Shown here one piece after another: positions 36,055 through 47,725 of a stretch of 64,000 nt of DNA. Source of the DNA: Anaeramoeba flamelloides (lineage: Eukaryota; Metamonada; Anaeramoebidae); the NCBI GenBank assembly GCA_027625915.1, contig JANTQA010000045.1:1922001-1986000 (forward strand). Reading direction: 5' to 3'. Both the position numbers and the translations under genes were made by a program. The notes under the pieces were generated by a model. The model was not told where the DNA came from and did not search any database. It saw nothing but the letters and a program-made list of their open reading frames with translations. Within the stretch, counting starts at the first letter, position 1; every line of letters begins with the position of its first letter.

Positions 36055-36480
36055 ATGTTTTTATAAGTAATCATTATCATCCAAATATAAGAAAACAATA
36101 TAAAACGAAAAATCAAAACGAGTATCCAAAATAAGGAAACGAGCTGAAATGAAAGAGTTTGAACAAAAAATATATTGGTAGATTTGTTAAAATTATACCA
36201 ACAATGGTTGATCGATCAAATGATAAGATACCATAGACCAATTGTATGTGGTTTTTTCAATTTAAGAAACTCAACTGTAACCATCTATCAACCATTGATT
36301 AAAAATTTTCAGATCTAACGAAACAGATTAAGTAACTGAAAAATTGAAAATGAAAACAAAAACAAAAAAGACAAAAAATGAAATAGTTTGTTGAATTAAA
36401 ATTACTTCCCAATTGGATGTAAACCCTGTTATTGTTATTCTTTCAATGGTTTAAACTGTTCCCAAATTAATGGAATTAAG
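36055..36480 (+). repeat. GATCGATCAAATGATTAG-family element, copy 3
   Basis: Matches 41760-42150 through TTATAAGTAATCATT, TTGATCGATCAAATGATAAG and CAGATCTAACGAAACAGATT. A palindromic MITE (35890-36049) is inserted at its left. Confidence 0.65.
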
Positions 36481-38221
36481 TTTATTTTAAAAAAAATTAA
36501 AATAAAAAAAAACTATTTTATCAAATAAATCTCTTTTTTTTTTATTGTTGAACAGGACTAAAAAAAAATATCAAATAATTATTTTAAAAAAATTTTTAGA
36601 GAATCTACGATCACACGCCACTAAAATAAAATGTTCTTATCTCATCTCTCTCGAATCTTTTATCATTTCTTATGGTGTATCTACTCCCTTAAGTTATAAA
36701 AAAATGTGATTTGTAGGTTGTTGATTGAAATTTTTCATTAAGTTTGGTTTTATTGGGAGCTTTAAAAAATTTTCTTTTTTCATTTAGTTAATTGACAAAA
36801 AAGTAAATCTAAATTCTTTTCTCCAACCCAAAACTCAAAAGTTATTCTTGAACACCTACCAAAATATTAATCTTAAACTCTTCAATTCGGATTTCGGAAA
36901 AAAAAAATAAACTGTCAAAAATTGCCATTTTGAACAACTATTAAAATCCATACCAAGTACAAGATCGATCAGATAAGAACCAAATCGACAATTCATTACA
37001 CCCTACTCAAGATAATCTTTTTTCAAATTTCAGGGATTGTATCCTTATTAAATTCTTAAATTTATAGTATTTTCACTTTGATTTAAATAGTAACGGTTTG
37101 TTAAAAATTCTCTTAAATGTTCACAAATTGAATTGTCTCCATATTTTGGATCAAGTACTCTTTTTCATTTTTTTGCTTTTCGTTTTTATTGAATTTATTT
37201 CCTTTTTAAATATTTTGGATCTCAACAAATATTTTGGGGAAGAATGTCTTCAAAAAGTAATATTTTTCTCATAAATAAATTTTTTTTTTTTCTTCTTTCT
37301 TTTTTCAGTTCTGCAAAAAAAAAGAATCCAAAATTTTTGGCAAATCAAATACAATAATTGAATTGTTAAACAAACTATTAATAACAGTTTGTTAAAGTTC
37401 GCATTTTCCAGAGTTTTTCTTTTTTTTTTCTTTTGAAGAACAAAAGTTGAATCTTTTTGTTTTTTTTTCCAAGTTTTTCTTTAAGAATAACTCCTTCTCT
37501 TACTTTTTTTTTTTTCAGCACTTGTTTCTTATTTTTAAATATTGTCTGGCATTTGTTTTTTTTTTTTATTTTGTCTCTTGAGAAATCGGAAACCGATTGT
37601 AAACTTACCCAATATTTTTTCATCAATTTTTTCCTTAATTATGATCTCAAACCAAAATCTTTTTGTTTTTTTTGAATTCTCTTTCGACTCGCCAATTCTT
37701 AAACAAAAAAATTATTTTATTTTTGTTTTTTTTAATTTGCAAAAACCAAAAAAAGAAAAACGAAAACCAAAACAAAAAGAAAAACAAAAAGAAAAACACA
37801 AACAAAAATGAAAAGAAAAACAAAACAGACAAAAACAAATTCAAAAAGAAAAACGAAAACCTAACCAAAAAGAAAAATAATAAAAGAAAAAGAAAAACGA
37901 AAACCAAAACAAAAAGGTTAATAAAATTAATGAAACTCTTGGTTACAAAAAAAGGATTAATTTGAGATCAAATTCTTTTTAACATTTCTTATTCACTCCA
38001 AAACCAAAAAAAAAAGTCCCAGAATAAACAATGCAAAATTTAACAAAAAAATTTTTAAAAGCTTTTATAAAAAAAGCACAAAAGACAACAAAACCGACGT
38101 TTTAAATCCAAAATTCTCAATTTTTTTTTCTTTTTATTTTGTTTGTATTATAATTTCACTATTCAAAGGAAAAACAACAAACCCAAGAAAAAGAAAGAAA
38201 CCAGATGTTGAAACAAAAGAC

Positions 38222-38530
38222 ATGGGCATCAAAAAACAAACTAAAGTGAATTATCGAAAAAAACAGCAAGATCAACTTCAAATTTTGGAGGAACAAGTGA
38301 AAGAATTGGAAAAAAAAAATAGGGAATTTCTTGTCAAAGAAGCAATTTTAAAAACCAAATCAAAAATTTATAAAAAGCAATTAAAATATTTCCAAGACTT
38401 TATGCAAAATGCGCTTTCGCTTGCAACACGCTCAAGTTCACAAGCCAGCACAATACCGTTCTCGATGAATAACGACAGCATCACAAATAATTTGGATTTT
38501 GATCTATTGGAAGATCAAAAATTTATTTAA
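38222..38530 (+). CDS. Small bZIP-like protein
   Basis: 102 codons from ATG. A basic stretch (GIKKQTKVNYRKKQQ) runs straight into a heptad-repeat helix (LQILEEQVKELEKKNREFL) with an Asn at a typical zipper core position. A Ser/Thr/Asn-rich tail and an acidic end (NLDFDLLEDQKF) follow, the latter like a short activation motif. This is the layout of a bZIP transcription factor, but the invariant Asn eight residues before the basic-region Arg is replaced by Lys, so DNA contact may be atypical. The open frame continues upstream of the ATG through PRKRKKPDVETKD, a nuclear-localisation-like stretch, to a possible acceptor at about 38168, so the true start may lie in an upstream exon. A possible poly(A) signal AATAAA lies near 38878. 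It could also be a plain coiled-coil protein. Confidence 0.6.
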   Translation: MGIKKQTKVNYRKKQQDQLQILEEQVKELEKKNREFLVKEAILKTKSKIYKKQLKYFQDFMQNALSLATRSSSQASTIPFSMNNDSITNNLDFDLLEDQKFI

Positions 38531-39836
38531 TAATATGCTTTTTAATGAATATTTTAGAGATTTCAAACACAAAGTTAGAGATATTATTACGTACACACAT
38601 ACATACACACACACATTTCTTATAAACGATATTGAAATCAATTTTTTTTTTAATTTGCATAGATGGGAAAAAAGAAGACAGTAAGATCGAATCAAAATTC
38701 ACAATGACGTTCTAGATGTTATTATTGATAACAACTAGACCGAATACTCTCAAATATATCTTCTTATTTTTCTTTTTTCTTTTTTTTTTTTACCCTTTTT
38801 CTCTTTATTTTTTTTATCTATTTTTATTAATATATTTATTTTTGTTCATTTTTTTTTATATAAATATTTTCAATGACAATAAAAACTTTAAATAAGAACG
38901 TTTTTTTTTCAATATTTTTAACATTCATTTTTGAGATGCAAATAAGAAAAGACACATCCCTTTTTTGTTTTAAAATATCTCTTTTGTTTTATTTAAGTGA
39001 GATTTGTTGAATTTTTTTAAAATAATTCCTTGGAACAGTTAAAATCAATGTTATAATTGGATACAAAAAAAATTTTGTCTCTATTGAAGGTGCAAAATAA
39101 ACATTTTTTCAAATATTAATTATTTTTTTATCAATAAATCTTTGAAGAATCAAATCAGAAATAAGTAGAATAATAAACCTCAAATAATCATTGGTATCTC
39201 TGTGAGATAAAATCAACCAATTAATAGATTGTCTTATAAATGAAAAAAATTAACATTCTTATGTTTGACATTGAGTAAAAGAACAATATTTTATTTTTTC
39301 ATTGAGAGAAAGGAGTAATTTGACAAAAAAAAAAAAAACACATGAAATTAATAAAGTAGAAGATAAGGAGAAATAATTAAAATATTTGTAATAAAAAAGA
39401 AAATATCATTTCCAAAATCAGATTAACAACTTAACTATCTAGTATTATTGCATATTTCAGGAATTCACAGAATTGATGATAATCCAAGCTTTTACTCTCT
39501 TCTTTATAATTCTAAAATACTTTAATTAAGCACTTGAGTACAATTCACCGGTTTTTACAGGGAAGAGCACAAAACAATAAAAAGATGATCAAAATTAAAT
39601 AAAAATTACAGAAACTTTGAATTAATAAATTATAATGTACAATTTTTAATTTTCTTTCTTCTATTTCTTTCTTTTTTTTTCTTTTTTTTTTTTGATTATT
39701 TATACAAATAATATAAAATATACGTTTTTACTATATTAGTGTAAATCTAAATGTTGTCAAAAATTGTGTTCGAAAAATTTTCTATACAAATAAAGAGTTC
39801 CATAAATTTGACCAAATTTTGATAATAGTAAATATA

Positions 39837-41068
39837 AGAGGTTTTGATGATAACATATATGATCATGATATTAACAATAAAATCGCGATAGTATTAAAAA
39901 AATTACAACTAGTCCAACTTTATTGCGAAAAATCATAAAATCGCGAGATTCATATCGCAAAAAAATGAAAAATATTTTTTTGATATCACTTTAAAAAAAT
40001 ATCTTGGCTTTTACAAAGCCTTGAGACTTTTACAACACTTCCCCCCTTTAATAATTTTTGAAAGTGTTTGTAAGTGTTGTGAACTGTCTTCAAGTGTTTG
40101 AAAGTTTTGAAAAACAGAAAACTTTTTACATGCGAATGAGTTTGTTTGTTGTGAAAACAAAATTTTTTCTTTTCATTTTTTTTTTTTAACAAAATATAAA
40201 ATCTCAAACATATTTTTTGCTAAAACTAATAATTACATTTCAACAATAAACCTGAATATAAGATAGATTTGTTTTCTAACAATGGAGTTGTTACATTCAC
40301 AAATTTAAATAGCCAAATAGAATAAAGAATAAATTTCCTTCTTATTTGTGATCGATCAAAAAAAAAACTCAAAGTTCTAATTGTGTTTTATTTTCAATAC
40401 AAAGATGTTCAAAGAAGAAAAAAAAAACAAGAAGACAACAAATGTATATAAAAATAGTAATAATTGGTGATAATCTGACAAGGATATAGAGAAATCTTTT
40501 GAAGAGTTATCCAACCCCTTTTATCTTTCTGAGAAAAAATGAAAATATTGTAACCCACGAGCACACTCTTTAAAGAAAAGATAAAGGTATGGTTGTTTCA
40601 GAAGCTAATTATTCAAGGCAATTTTCAATACCATGATCAACTGAGATAATATTTATTTCTCTTTAGTTCTTATTGTTTTTGATTTAAACAGATCGATAGG
40701 TTTGACAACCAAACAAAATGAAAACACAATAAAACCCTTTGATCTGATCCTTGATTGAATCAAGTAACTTTTTTTTTTTTTTTCAAAGAATGACTTTTTG
40801 TCACCAAATATATTTTTTGATCAAAAAAAAATTTTTTTGTTTAAATATATTTCTAAATTAGCCCAAAAACCCATCAACTATTATATCGCAATTACTTTTT
40901 AATCGCGATATTTTGGCATTTATCACGATTTTATCGAATATCGCGATTTGTTATATTATCGCGATAAGATTGAATATCACGATTTTCTGATATATAACGA
41001 TTTGATGTAAATTATCGCGATTTTTGTAACTTTATTGTGAATAATAGTAGGTTATCATCAAAACCTCT
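39837..41068. mobile_element. 1.2-kb DNA element with ATCGCGAT-rich subterminal arrays
   Basis: Perfect 18-bp terminal inverted repeats, AGAGGTTTTGATGATAAC at the left and its mirror at the right. Clusters of ATCGCGAT and near variants lie just inside both ends (39880-39960 and 40885-41025), looking like transposase-binding repeats. No transposase frame is seen inside. Confidence 0.8.
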
Positions 41069-41589
41069 AATATCTGATTATCTCTATTGACTAATAATAA
41101 TTTTACCCAAAAAATAATTTTGTGAATACCAATCTTTCATTTTCATTTTAAAATAATTAAATTTTCAAACAAATTATTTGTATTCGACAAATGATTTTAT
41201 ATTGAAAATGCCTTTGACCTAAAAAAAATAAAAACGGATGATTCGTTTACTATTACAAAAATTTATATAAATTCATGAAACTCTCAATTTAAATAGTAAA
41301 TCATTAAAACACTATTTTTTCAACATTAATATTCACCTTTCTGTAATATCTTTTAAATAATGAAAACCAATATCAAACTCTCTTGTAATTTTATAAATTA
41401 AAAAAAAAAAAAAAGTTCTAAATACTCAGCCATATATAAAGATACCCTCTCGGAACCACATTCTGGTAGAAAAGGGATGGTTTTATCACTTAGAATGAAG
41501 TAAAATCTTGATATTTACTCAATTATCTTGAAAAAAAAAACAAAAAAAACCAAGCCTAATATATATATATATATAAACATATAAAACTT

Positions 41590-42150
41590 CGTAACTATCT
41601 TAACGAGTGAGATACATAAATCCCCAATATATATAAACCCAATTCAAAAAAAATGAACACACCCAAAATCAAAAATATGTAACAAAAAACCGAATTTATT
41701 GGACATAAATAAATGTAATATACAATCATTTTTGGACAACATATTACTACTGTTTTATAAGTAATCATTTTCATCCAAATAAAAGAAAAAAATATAAAAG
41801 AAAAGAATAAAATAAGTGTATCCAAACTAATGAAACTACCATAACAAAAAAAATATATTTGTAAATTTGTTGGAATTTCACCTTCAATTATTGATTGATC
41901 AAATGATTGAATATAATTGACCAATTACATGTTATTTTCCTATTTAACAAATTCAACACTAACCTTCTATCAGTCATTGAAAAAAAAATTACAGATCTAA
42001 CAAAACAAATTACGTAACTGGAAAAAAGGAAATGAAAAACAAAACAAAAAAGACAAAAAATGAAATATTTTGTAAAATCAAAAATTTTACCCTATTGGAT
42101 TTAAAGTGGAATATTTCTCTTCTTTCAACAGTTTAAACTACGTCAAAAAT
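41590..42150 (+). repeat. GATCGATCAAATGATTAG-family element, copy 4
   Basis: Matches copy 3 through most of its length and ends ACTACGTCAAAAATTTTGG like copy 1. Confidence 0.65.
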
Positions 42151-42186
42151 TTTGGAATTTAGTATATACACACACACACATATATA

Positions 42187-42382
42187 CAGTTAATTCCACT
42201 TGTAAGGCACAAACTTCCTACTAAATACATGTCACCAAAAATCTCAAATTAAGGACTAAAAGTCAAATTCTAGTAAAATAATTTGAAAAATAAAAAATAT
42301 TTCAAAAATGTGCCCAAATTTGAGATTTTTTTTAAATGTTAAATTTGGTTGAAAGTTTGTGTCTAAATAATGGAACTGACTT
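42187..42382. mobile_element. CAGT-type palindromic MITE, copy 2
   Basis: CAGTTAATTCCACTTGTAAG at the left, AATGGAACTGAC at the right, in a (TA/CA) repeat context. Confidence 0.75.
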
Positions 42383-43101
42383 TATTTCATTTAAATCTAT
42401 GATATTTTAAGTTTTACAAATAGAGACGGAAACCAGAAATTACAAGACACTTTTTTTGAGAACTGTATTTATAAAAGTACAATAAGAAAATGAACGATAA
42501 ATTGGAAAAGTTATATCTACAAAAAGAGTTGATATTTTGAGAAAATTTATATTATTCAAAAAAATATAATTTCAAAAAATTGAGAAAATTATGATATATG
42601 CCGAACCAATTTGATTCATATTTTTTAAATTTACTCAATAATTCTGGTTTTTTATCATTAAAATTGATTTCATCGTACAAGAATTATAGGTCAATGAATT
42701 GGAAATTATATTTGAGCAATACAAAAAAAAAAAGCGTCAATTTTTTATGTATTTTTAGAAACACTTGAATAAGTTTTGGAGAAGGAATTTTTTTTTGATA
42801 ACAATATCCAAGAATAACATAATTTATCTATATTATCCTCTATATTTTCTTAATGATTATGGTTAAATATCACTAATCGCTGTTTAAAAAGCAATGACTA
42901 AAAAATGAACACTAATTAAATTGAAAAATTTGTGTCAAATGGTTTATTTCACATTTTTTTCCAACACATATGTGGACTTTCTTTTTAATCTTGATGTAGA
43001 GATGAAATAAACATTTTGAATTAATTGATGATCTTTTATTGAATATATAAATATATTATTTCATAATCTATGATGTTCCAGTTCTAATAATATATCCATC
43101 A

Positions 43102-43258
43102 GCACTCTTAGCTCAGCCTGTAGAGCATTTCATCAATTTATTGGTTCGAATCCAATATTGGGCAATTCTAAATAGCCCAATTGGCCGAATGGTTAAGGCG
43201 TTAAAATTTTGATTTAATATAATATGAAAAGGTCAATGGTTAAAATCCATTAGGGTGC
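43102..43258 (+). ncRNA. Double tRNA-like RNA with cross-paired acceptor stems, copy A
   Basis: 157 nt holding two A-box/B-box units. Offsets 1-7 GCACTCT pair with 151-157 AGGGTGC; 56-62 ATTGGGC pairs with 74-80 GCCCAAT; neither unit's own ends pair. Offsets 10-25 form D arm GCTC-AGCCTGTA-GAGC. Offsets 27-32 TTTCAT pair with 123-128 ATGAAA, followed by variable loop AGGTC (129-133) and T arm AATGG-TTAAAAT-CCATT. This is a canonical 72-nt outer tRNA split in its anticodon loop. The insert has T arm ATTGG-TTCGAAT-CCAAT (39-55), the acceptor strands with an 11-nt spacer, D arm GCC-GAATGGTTAA-GGC (83-98) and anticodon arm TTAAA-ATTTTGA-TTTAA (100-116, anticodon UUU): a permuted tRNA. It could instead be a dimeric tRNA-derived SINE. 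A T17 run follows. Confidence 0.75.
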
Positions 43259-43275
43259 TTTTTTTTTTTTTTTTT
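43259..43275 (+). terminator. T-run, likely Pol III terminator of copy A
   Basis: Seventeen T residues directly after the outer acceptor strand. Copies B (48074-48083) and C (58266-58281) have 10 and 16 at the same place. This fits Pol III transcription from the internal A and B boxes. Confidence 0.6.
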
Positions 43276-44329
43276 ATTTTTATTTCCCCATTCAGTTCCC
43301 TACTTGTTAAGGTTTAAATTAAAACAAATTCAAGTGATAACAGTCAAGTTTTGGAATAATATTATTTTTTTGATGATTTTTTTTTATTGATCTAATTTCA
43401 TTTCAAAACCAAAAATATCTTTGAAATATAAAATACGTCACTTTGTTTTTTTCCTTATAATCCTAATCAAATCTCAGAACTACTTCTCCTAATTGCAAAT
43501 TAAACAGAACAAAATTTGAATTCAAAAAAAAGAAAAAAAAAATAAAATAAATCGGAAAAAGGGGAAATTCACAAATGATAAATTCAAAATCTTTTGAGTT
43601 TTCAATAAATAGGAACAAATTGTTCCTTAGTCTTACAACAAAAAAAGAAAGAAATATACCAATAAAATCAATCACAAAAGTCTGCAATTCTAAAAGAGGT
43701 ATTCACAATATAACTGTTTTACTGTTTAAATAGTTGAATATAAATTTGACTTGGAAAACTTTTTTTTATTCCAAATGCTAATTGGAAAATTTTGTTTTAA
43801 TTTTTTTTTCACAAATATTAAATGTTTTAACAATAAAAATTTACCAATCAAAATATATCCCCAAAAGTAACCATAAGGAAGCTAAATTAATCTCTTGAAA
43901 TATCGTTTCTAATTGGATTTAGAAAGATCTTTTGGTTTTGTTTTACTAAACAATTAGTAAAATATTTAGAACTGGAAATAAATATTTTCCTTTATTAATT
44001 GGAAAATAACAGTACAATTGGATCCCAAGTTTTTCATTTTCTCGAAAAAAGAAAAAGGAGAAAAGTAAAAAGCACAAATTTAATTTGAAAAACAGGTAGA
44101 AGTATCAAGTACTTTTATTTTGATCACCACTTTGTTTTCAAGAATAAAACAACTTATATCACCATTAAAAAATCTTAGAATACAATTACCTGTGTTTAGA
44201 GTCAGAAAACACAATTAGAAAAAGACAAATTCGAAACAAATTCAAATATATTTATTTGGTTCTTTCATCTTTTTTCAAAAATTAAGGAATAAAAGTTTTG
44301 ACAAAACCTGGTAATCGAAAAAGAAAATC

Positions 44330-44520
44330 CACTAAATTTTCTATTGATTCTCAAAAACATCAAAAAAAAAAGTAAATAGAAGTTTTTCATAAAAGAGTAA
44401 AACCACTAAAACTAAAATGGAAATTCCAAATATAAACAATTTTTTTATGGATTAAAGAGGAAATTTTGTGAGATCTGAAGATATTTGTTTTTGGAAGACC
44501 TTATGAAAAATTTGTATGAT
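44330..44520 (+). repeat. Short interspersed repeat shared with 46205-46400
   Basis: AAGTTTTTCATAAAAGAGTA, CACTAAAACTAAAATGGAAA and TTATGGATTAAAGAGGAAAT recur at 46205-46400. Confidence 0.55.
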
Positions 44521-45598
44521 TTAATATAAAAATAAACCACTTTCTCAGCAACAGACAAGAGAAACAATTTATTTGAGAAAGATAATTAAGAAGTAGTTTT
44601 GTAAAAAAAAAAGAAATCTTGATGAGATCTTTAAGAAAATTTTTTATTTACAATTTATGTTTCAAATGATGAAATGGAAGAGTTAATGTCATCTAAACAA
44701 TTTATTAATTTAAATCTCTTTTTGAAATCCAAAAAAGTGCAAGTTTCCAATAAAAAATTAAAAAAAGTTCCCTATTAATTTGTTTAAAAATTAAGTTAAT
44801 TCTTGAAAATGAGAAAAAAATTATTAGTTTTCTGTTTGAAAGTATTGATTTCGAAAACAGAGAATTTTTTATTTTGGTGTTTCTTTTTCTTGAATATTTC
44901 AATTCAAATCTCAATTAATAAAACTTAATAGATGTATACTGATAATTTAATAAATAGATATTTGACTTAAGTTTAACAAAAATTTATCAATTAAATTCAG
45001 ATCTATTATGCAAAAATTTTTATTATTTTAAGGCTTGAATAAAGTTTTTTTCTGATTTGCAAATAATGAAAAAAAATTTCAAATAAAAATTCATTTTCTG
45101 AAAAATTTTTTTAACAAATTGCTTGGTTTTATTCACAAAAATTGTTATAATACTTTAAATCCTTTTGTAAGAAAAAAATTGATTTAGAATTTTGGGGATA
45201 AAATTACTTTATTCACTAATATCTTCAAAAAAAATTTTATTTTGAAAAATCTAATAGTATCTTAAAACCAAAATAAAAACTCGAAGGAAAAATTTTAACT
45301 GACTTTAAAAATTTAATGATTATAATTATTCTTCTTAAAATAATACAAATATTTTTTAATCCGTTGAATAAACATTTTTTTTTGGTTAACAAAATGAATT
45401 TTTAAATTAAAAAAAAAAAAAAATCTTTAAATTAATATTTCAATCAACAAAGACTTGATATTGTAGAATAATGATGGAAATAGTTATAAACAAGGTATTA
45501 AACTTTTTATATATTGAGAAATCAAATTATTTTAATATTTTTCTTTTTCCGAAATAATCAAAAATAGAAATTGATCTAACCAAAAAAATTATTCTTTT

Positions 45599-46050
45599 TT
45601 GAATTCTACAAGTTGGAAGGTCCAAAAAAATTTCACAATAATAAAAAATCAATATTACTTATTTAAAACTCGAAAATATTTAAGTTATTCCTCAAGCACA
45701 TCAATTCTAAAATTCAGAACTATCACTAACAACTTAAATAGATATTACTCAGTAATTAATAAAAATTCAAATAAATCTGGTCATTTATGTTTAAAGTATA
45801 AACAGAAGGAAATTATAGAAAATATTGATCATTTTTTATGGGTATATCCTTACTATGAATATAAGATAGATTAATTTTTCACAATGAGTTAAAACAAATA
45901 ATTATTAATGACCTAATTTTAAACTGTGATAGTTGGAAAATATTTTCATGAATTAATAATTGTGAAATCTATGATTTCAAGCTTGTTTTTCTGAAAGGAA
46001 ATTTAAGTCTAAGGGAAACTATAATGTAATTTACACTTCTTCAATAATAA
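45599..46050 (+). mobile_element. LINE 3' end, second copy
   Basis: Same element as 18405-18840 on the other strand. It reads FRTITNNLNRYYSVINKNSN, then LCLKYKQKEIIENIDHFLWV, with some knuckle cysteines already mutated (HLC, VYP), then a matching 3' tail to TAATTTACACTTCTTC. It is dead by mutation. Confidence 0.75.
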
Positions 46051-46439
46051 TAATACTAATAAAAATATTCTTTTTTAGGTTTTTTAATCAATAATTTTTT
46101 TTTGACCTTTGGTATTTACAAAATTTGTAAGTGGAAAATATTAACAATATCATATAACAAGATTTTGGCCTTAATGTTTTCTTTCAAGTTGGATCCCTTA
46201 ACTAAATTTTCTTTTAATTCTCGAAATTACAAAAAAGAAAATTGAAGTTTTGTAGAAAAGGGTTAATCCACAAAAACTAAAATCGAAATTCCCAATATAA
46301 AAATTTTTTATTGATTAAAGAGTAAATTTTGCTGAGTACTAAAAATATTTTTTTTGAGGAATGCTGAATGAAAATTTTTATTCAATTAATTTTATGATTA
46401 TAAGCAGTGATTTTGTTATGTAATTTGAATAATAACCAA

Positions 46440-47230
46440 TCTAAGACAAGGTTTTATTTATCACTTCATCAAAAACAAAAAAAAATAAGTGATTGTTATT
46501 TTCCTCTTCATTTGGTTGATTTAAATATTTAAATATCACTTTTTGTTTTTTAAAGGATCAGCCTTCAACGAACACAGGTCAAAATCTTTGAATATGATAT
46601 TGATAATATTCTCAAATTACAAATTTTATATATACCAAGTGTCAAAAAACTCTGATCGATTAAGAAACCCATTAAAGAATATTTTTTTTGTGAGATCAAT
46701 TTTTTTTTTCCATTTTTTATGAAAAAGAAAAATATTAAATTCATTTTATTTGTCACATTATAAAAAGTTTTTACACTTTTTTTTTTTATAAATATCTTCA
46801 TCATCATTAAAAAATAATTAATGTATATTACAAGGAAAATTATTCCAAAGAGTTTTTGTTCTTCTATTAGATAATTCATTTGGATAAACAAAAAATTAGA
46901 TCTATTGTAAATTTTGAAAAATATTTAATATTGCTAAAAGTAGGATAGTTATAAACATTAAAGTTTGAAAGTTATAAAAAAATATTTAGGAAGAAATATA
47001 GTTTTTTTTTTTAGAATATGAAATTTGATATATTCTAATAAAATTTCATTGAAGATATTTACTAATATTAGTAATTTTATCCTTAAAAATTGAAAATCAA
47101 TTTTTTTATGCCAATAATGATTTAAATTATGATAATAATTCTTGTGAATAAGACCAAACAAATTATTAAAAATATTTTGATTGAGAAAATAATTTAGGTT
47201 ATTGCTTTTCATTTTTTGAAAATGAGAAAA
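46440..47230 (+). repeat. Repeat shared with 52970-54720
   Basis: Shared blocks: ATCACTTTTTGTTTTTTAAAG, TATACCAAGTGTC, TGAGATCAATTTTTTTTTCC, ATTATAAAAAGTTTTTAC and CCAATAATGATTTAAA. The minus strand keeps a protein-like stretch (HKNYYHNLNHYWHKKIDFQF), also recognisable in the other copy, so this may be a remnant of an element's coding region. Family not identified. Confidence 0.55.
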
Positions 47231-47725
47231 TGACTTTTTTCTAACTTTAAAAAATAAAAAATTTCCACATATTAGATCTGGATTTAATTGATATATTTGA
47301 GTTAAACTTTTATTAAATTTTATTTAATCTTATATACTTTTCCAATTAGTTTTTTTTTGGCTGAGATTTTAATTGATATTATATATATATATATATATAT
47401 ATACAATAATAACCAAATAAAAAATTTTCTTTCAAAATCAATACTTTTCAAAATAAAAAATTTATGTATAAACCTATTTTAAGAATTAAATTAATTATTT
47501 ATAAAAAGAATAGGTTATATTCTTTTCATTTCTATTGGTAAAATATGATTATTTGAATTTAAAAAATAGACTCAAAATACTATTTTTGTTTAAATATGTT
47601 TAACTTATCCATTTTATAAATCAAAACACAAATTGTAAAAAAAAAAATAGTTTTCAGATCTTGAAAAGATTTGATTTTATTTATAAAAATACTAGCCACC
47701 TAAAGTATAATTTCTAAAAAATGAA

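Larger units (their letters stand above)
32789..38160. other. Upstream region of RhoGEF (-) and bZIP-like gene (+)
   Basis: A divergent intergenic region. It holds the repeats listed at 33690, 34609, 35265, 35890 and 36055. An ATG frame at 35534-35767 (MNKHYTIERIIKREHK, WWNWRSEYDYMLSKFKPK) is protein-like but unsupported by any partner. 37740-37960 is a strongly strand-biased A-rich tract (AAAAACCAAAA, GAAAAAC units), perhaps the bZIP gene's leader or promoter. Confidence 0.5.
42943..43475 (+). repeat. Dispersed unit around tRNA-like copy A
   Basis: About 530 bp shared with 47757-48290 and 57949-58480. It covers about 155 bp upstream of the RNA core (starting near GTTTATTTCA and including TTGATGTAGAGATGAAAT) and about 215 bp downstream (to CCTAATCAAATC). 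No clear terminal repeats or target duplications are visible, so it could be a mobile unit or a segmental duplication. Confidence 0.8.

Noticed and set aside
37378-37965. Overlapping frames on both strands near the A-rich tract
   Set aside because: They arise from simple A- and T-rich sequence and have no coding character.
46565-47212. Minus-strand frames as two host genes
   Set aside because: They lie in a repeat with a second copy at 52970-54720 where the frames are broken, so an element remnant is more likely.
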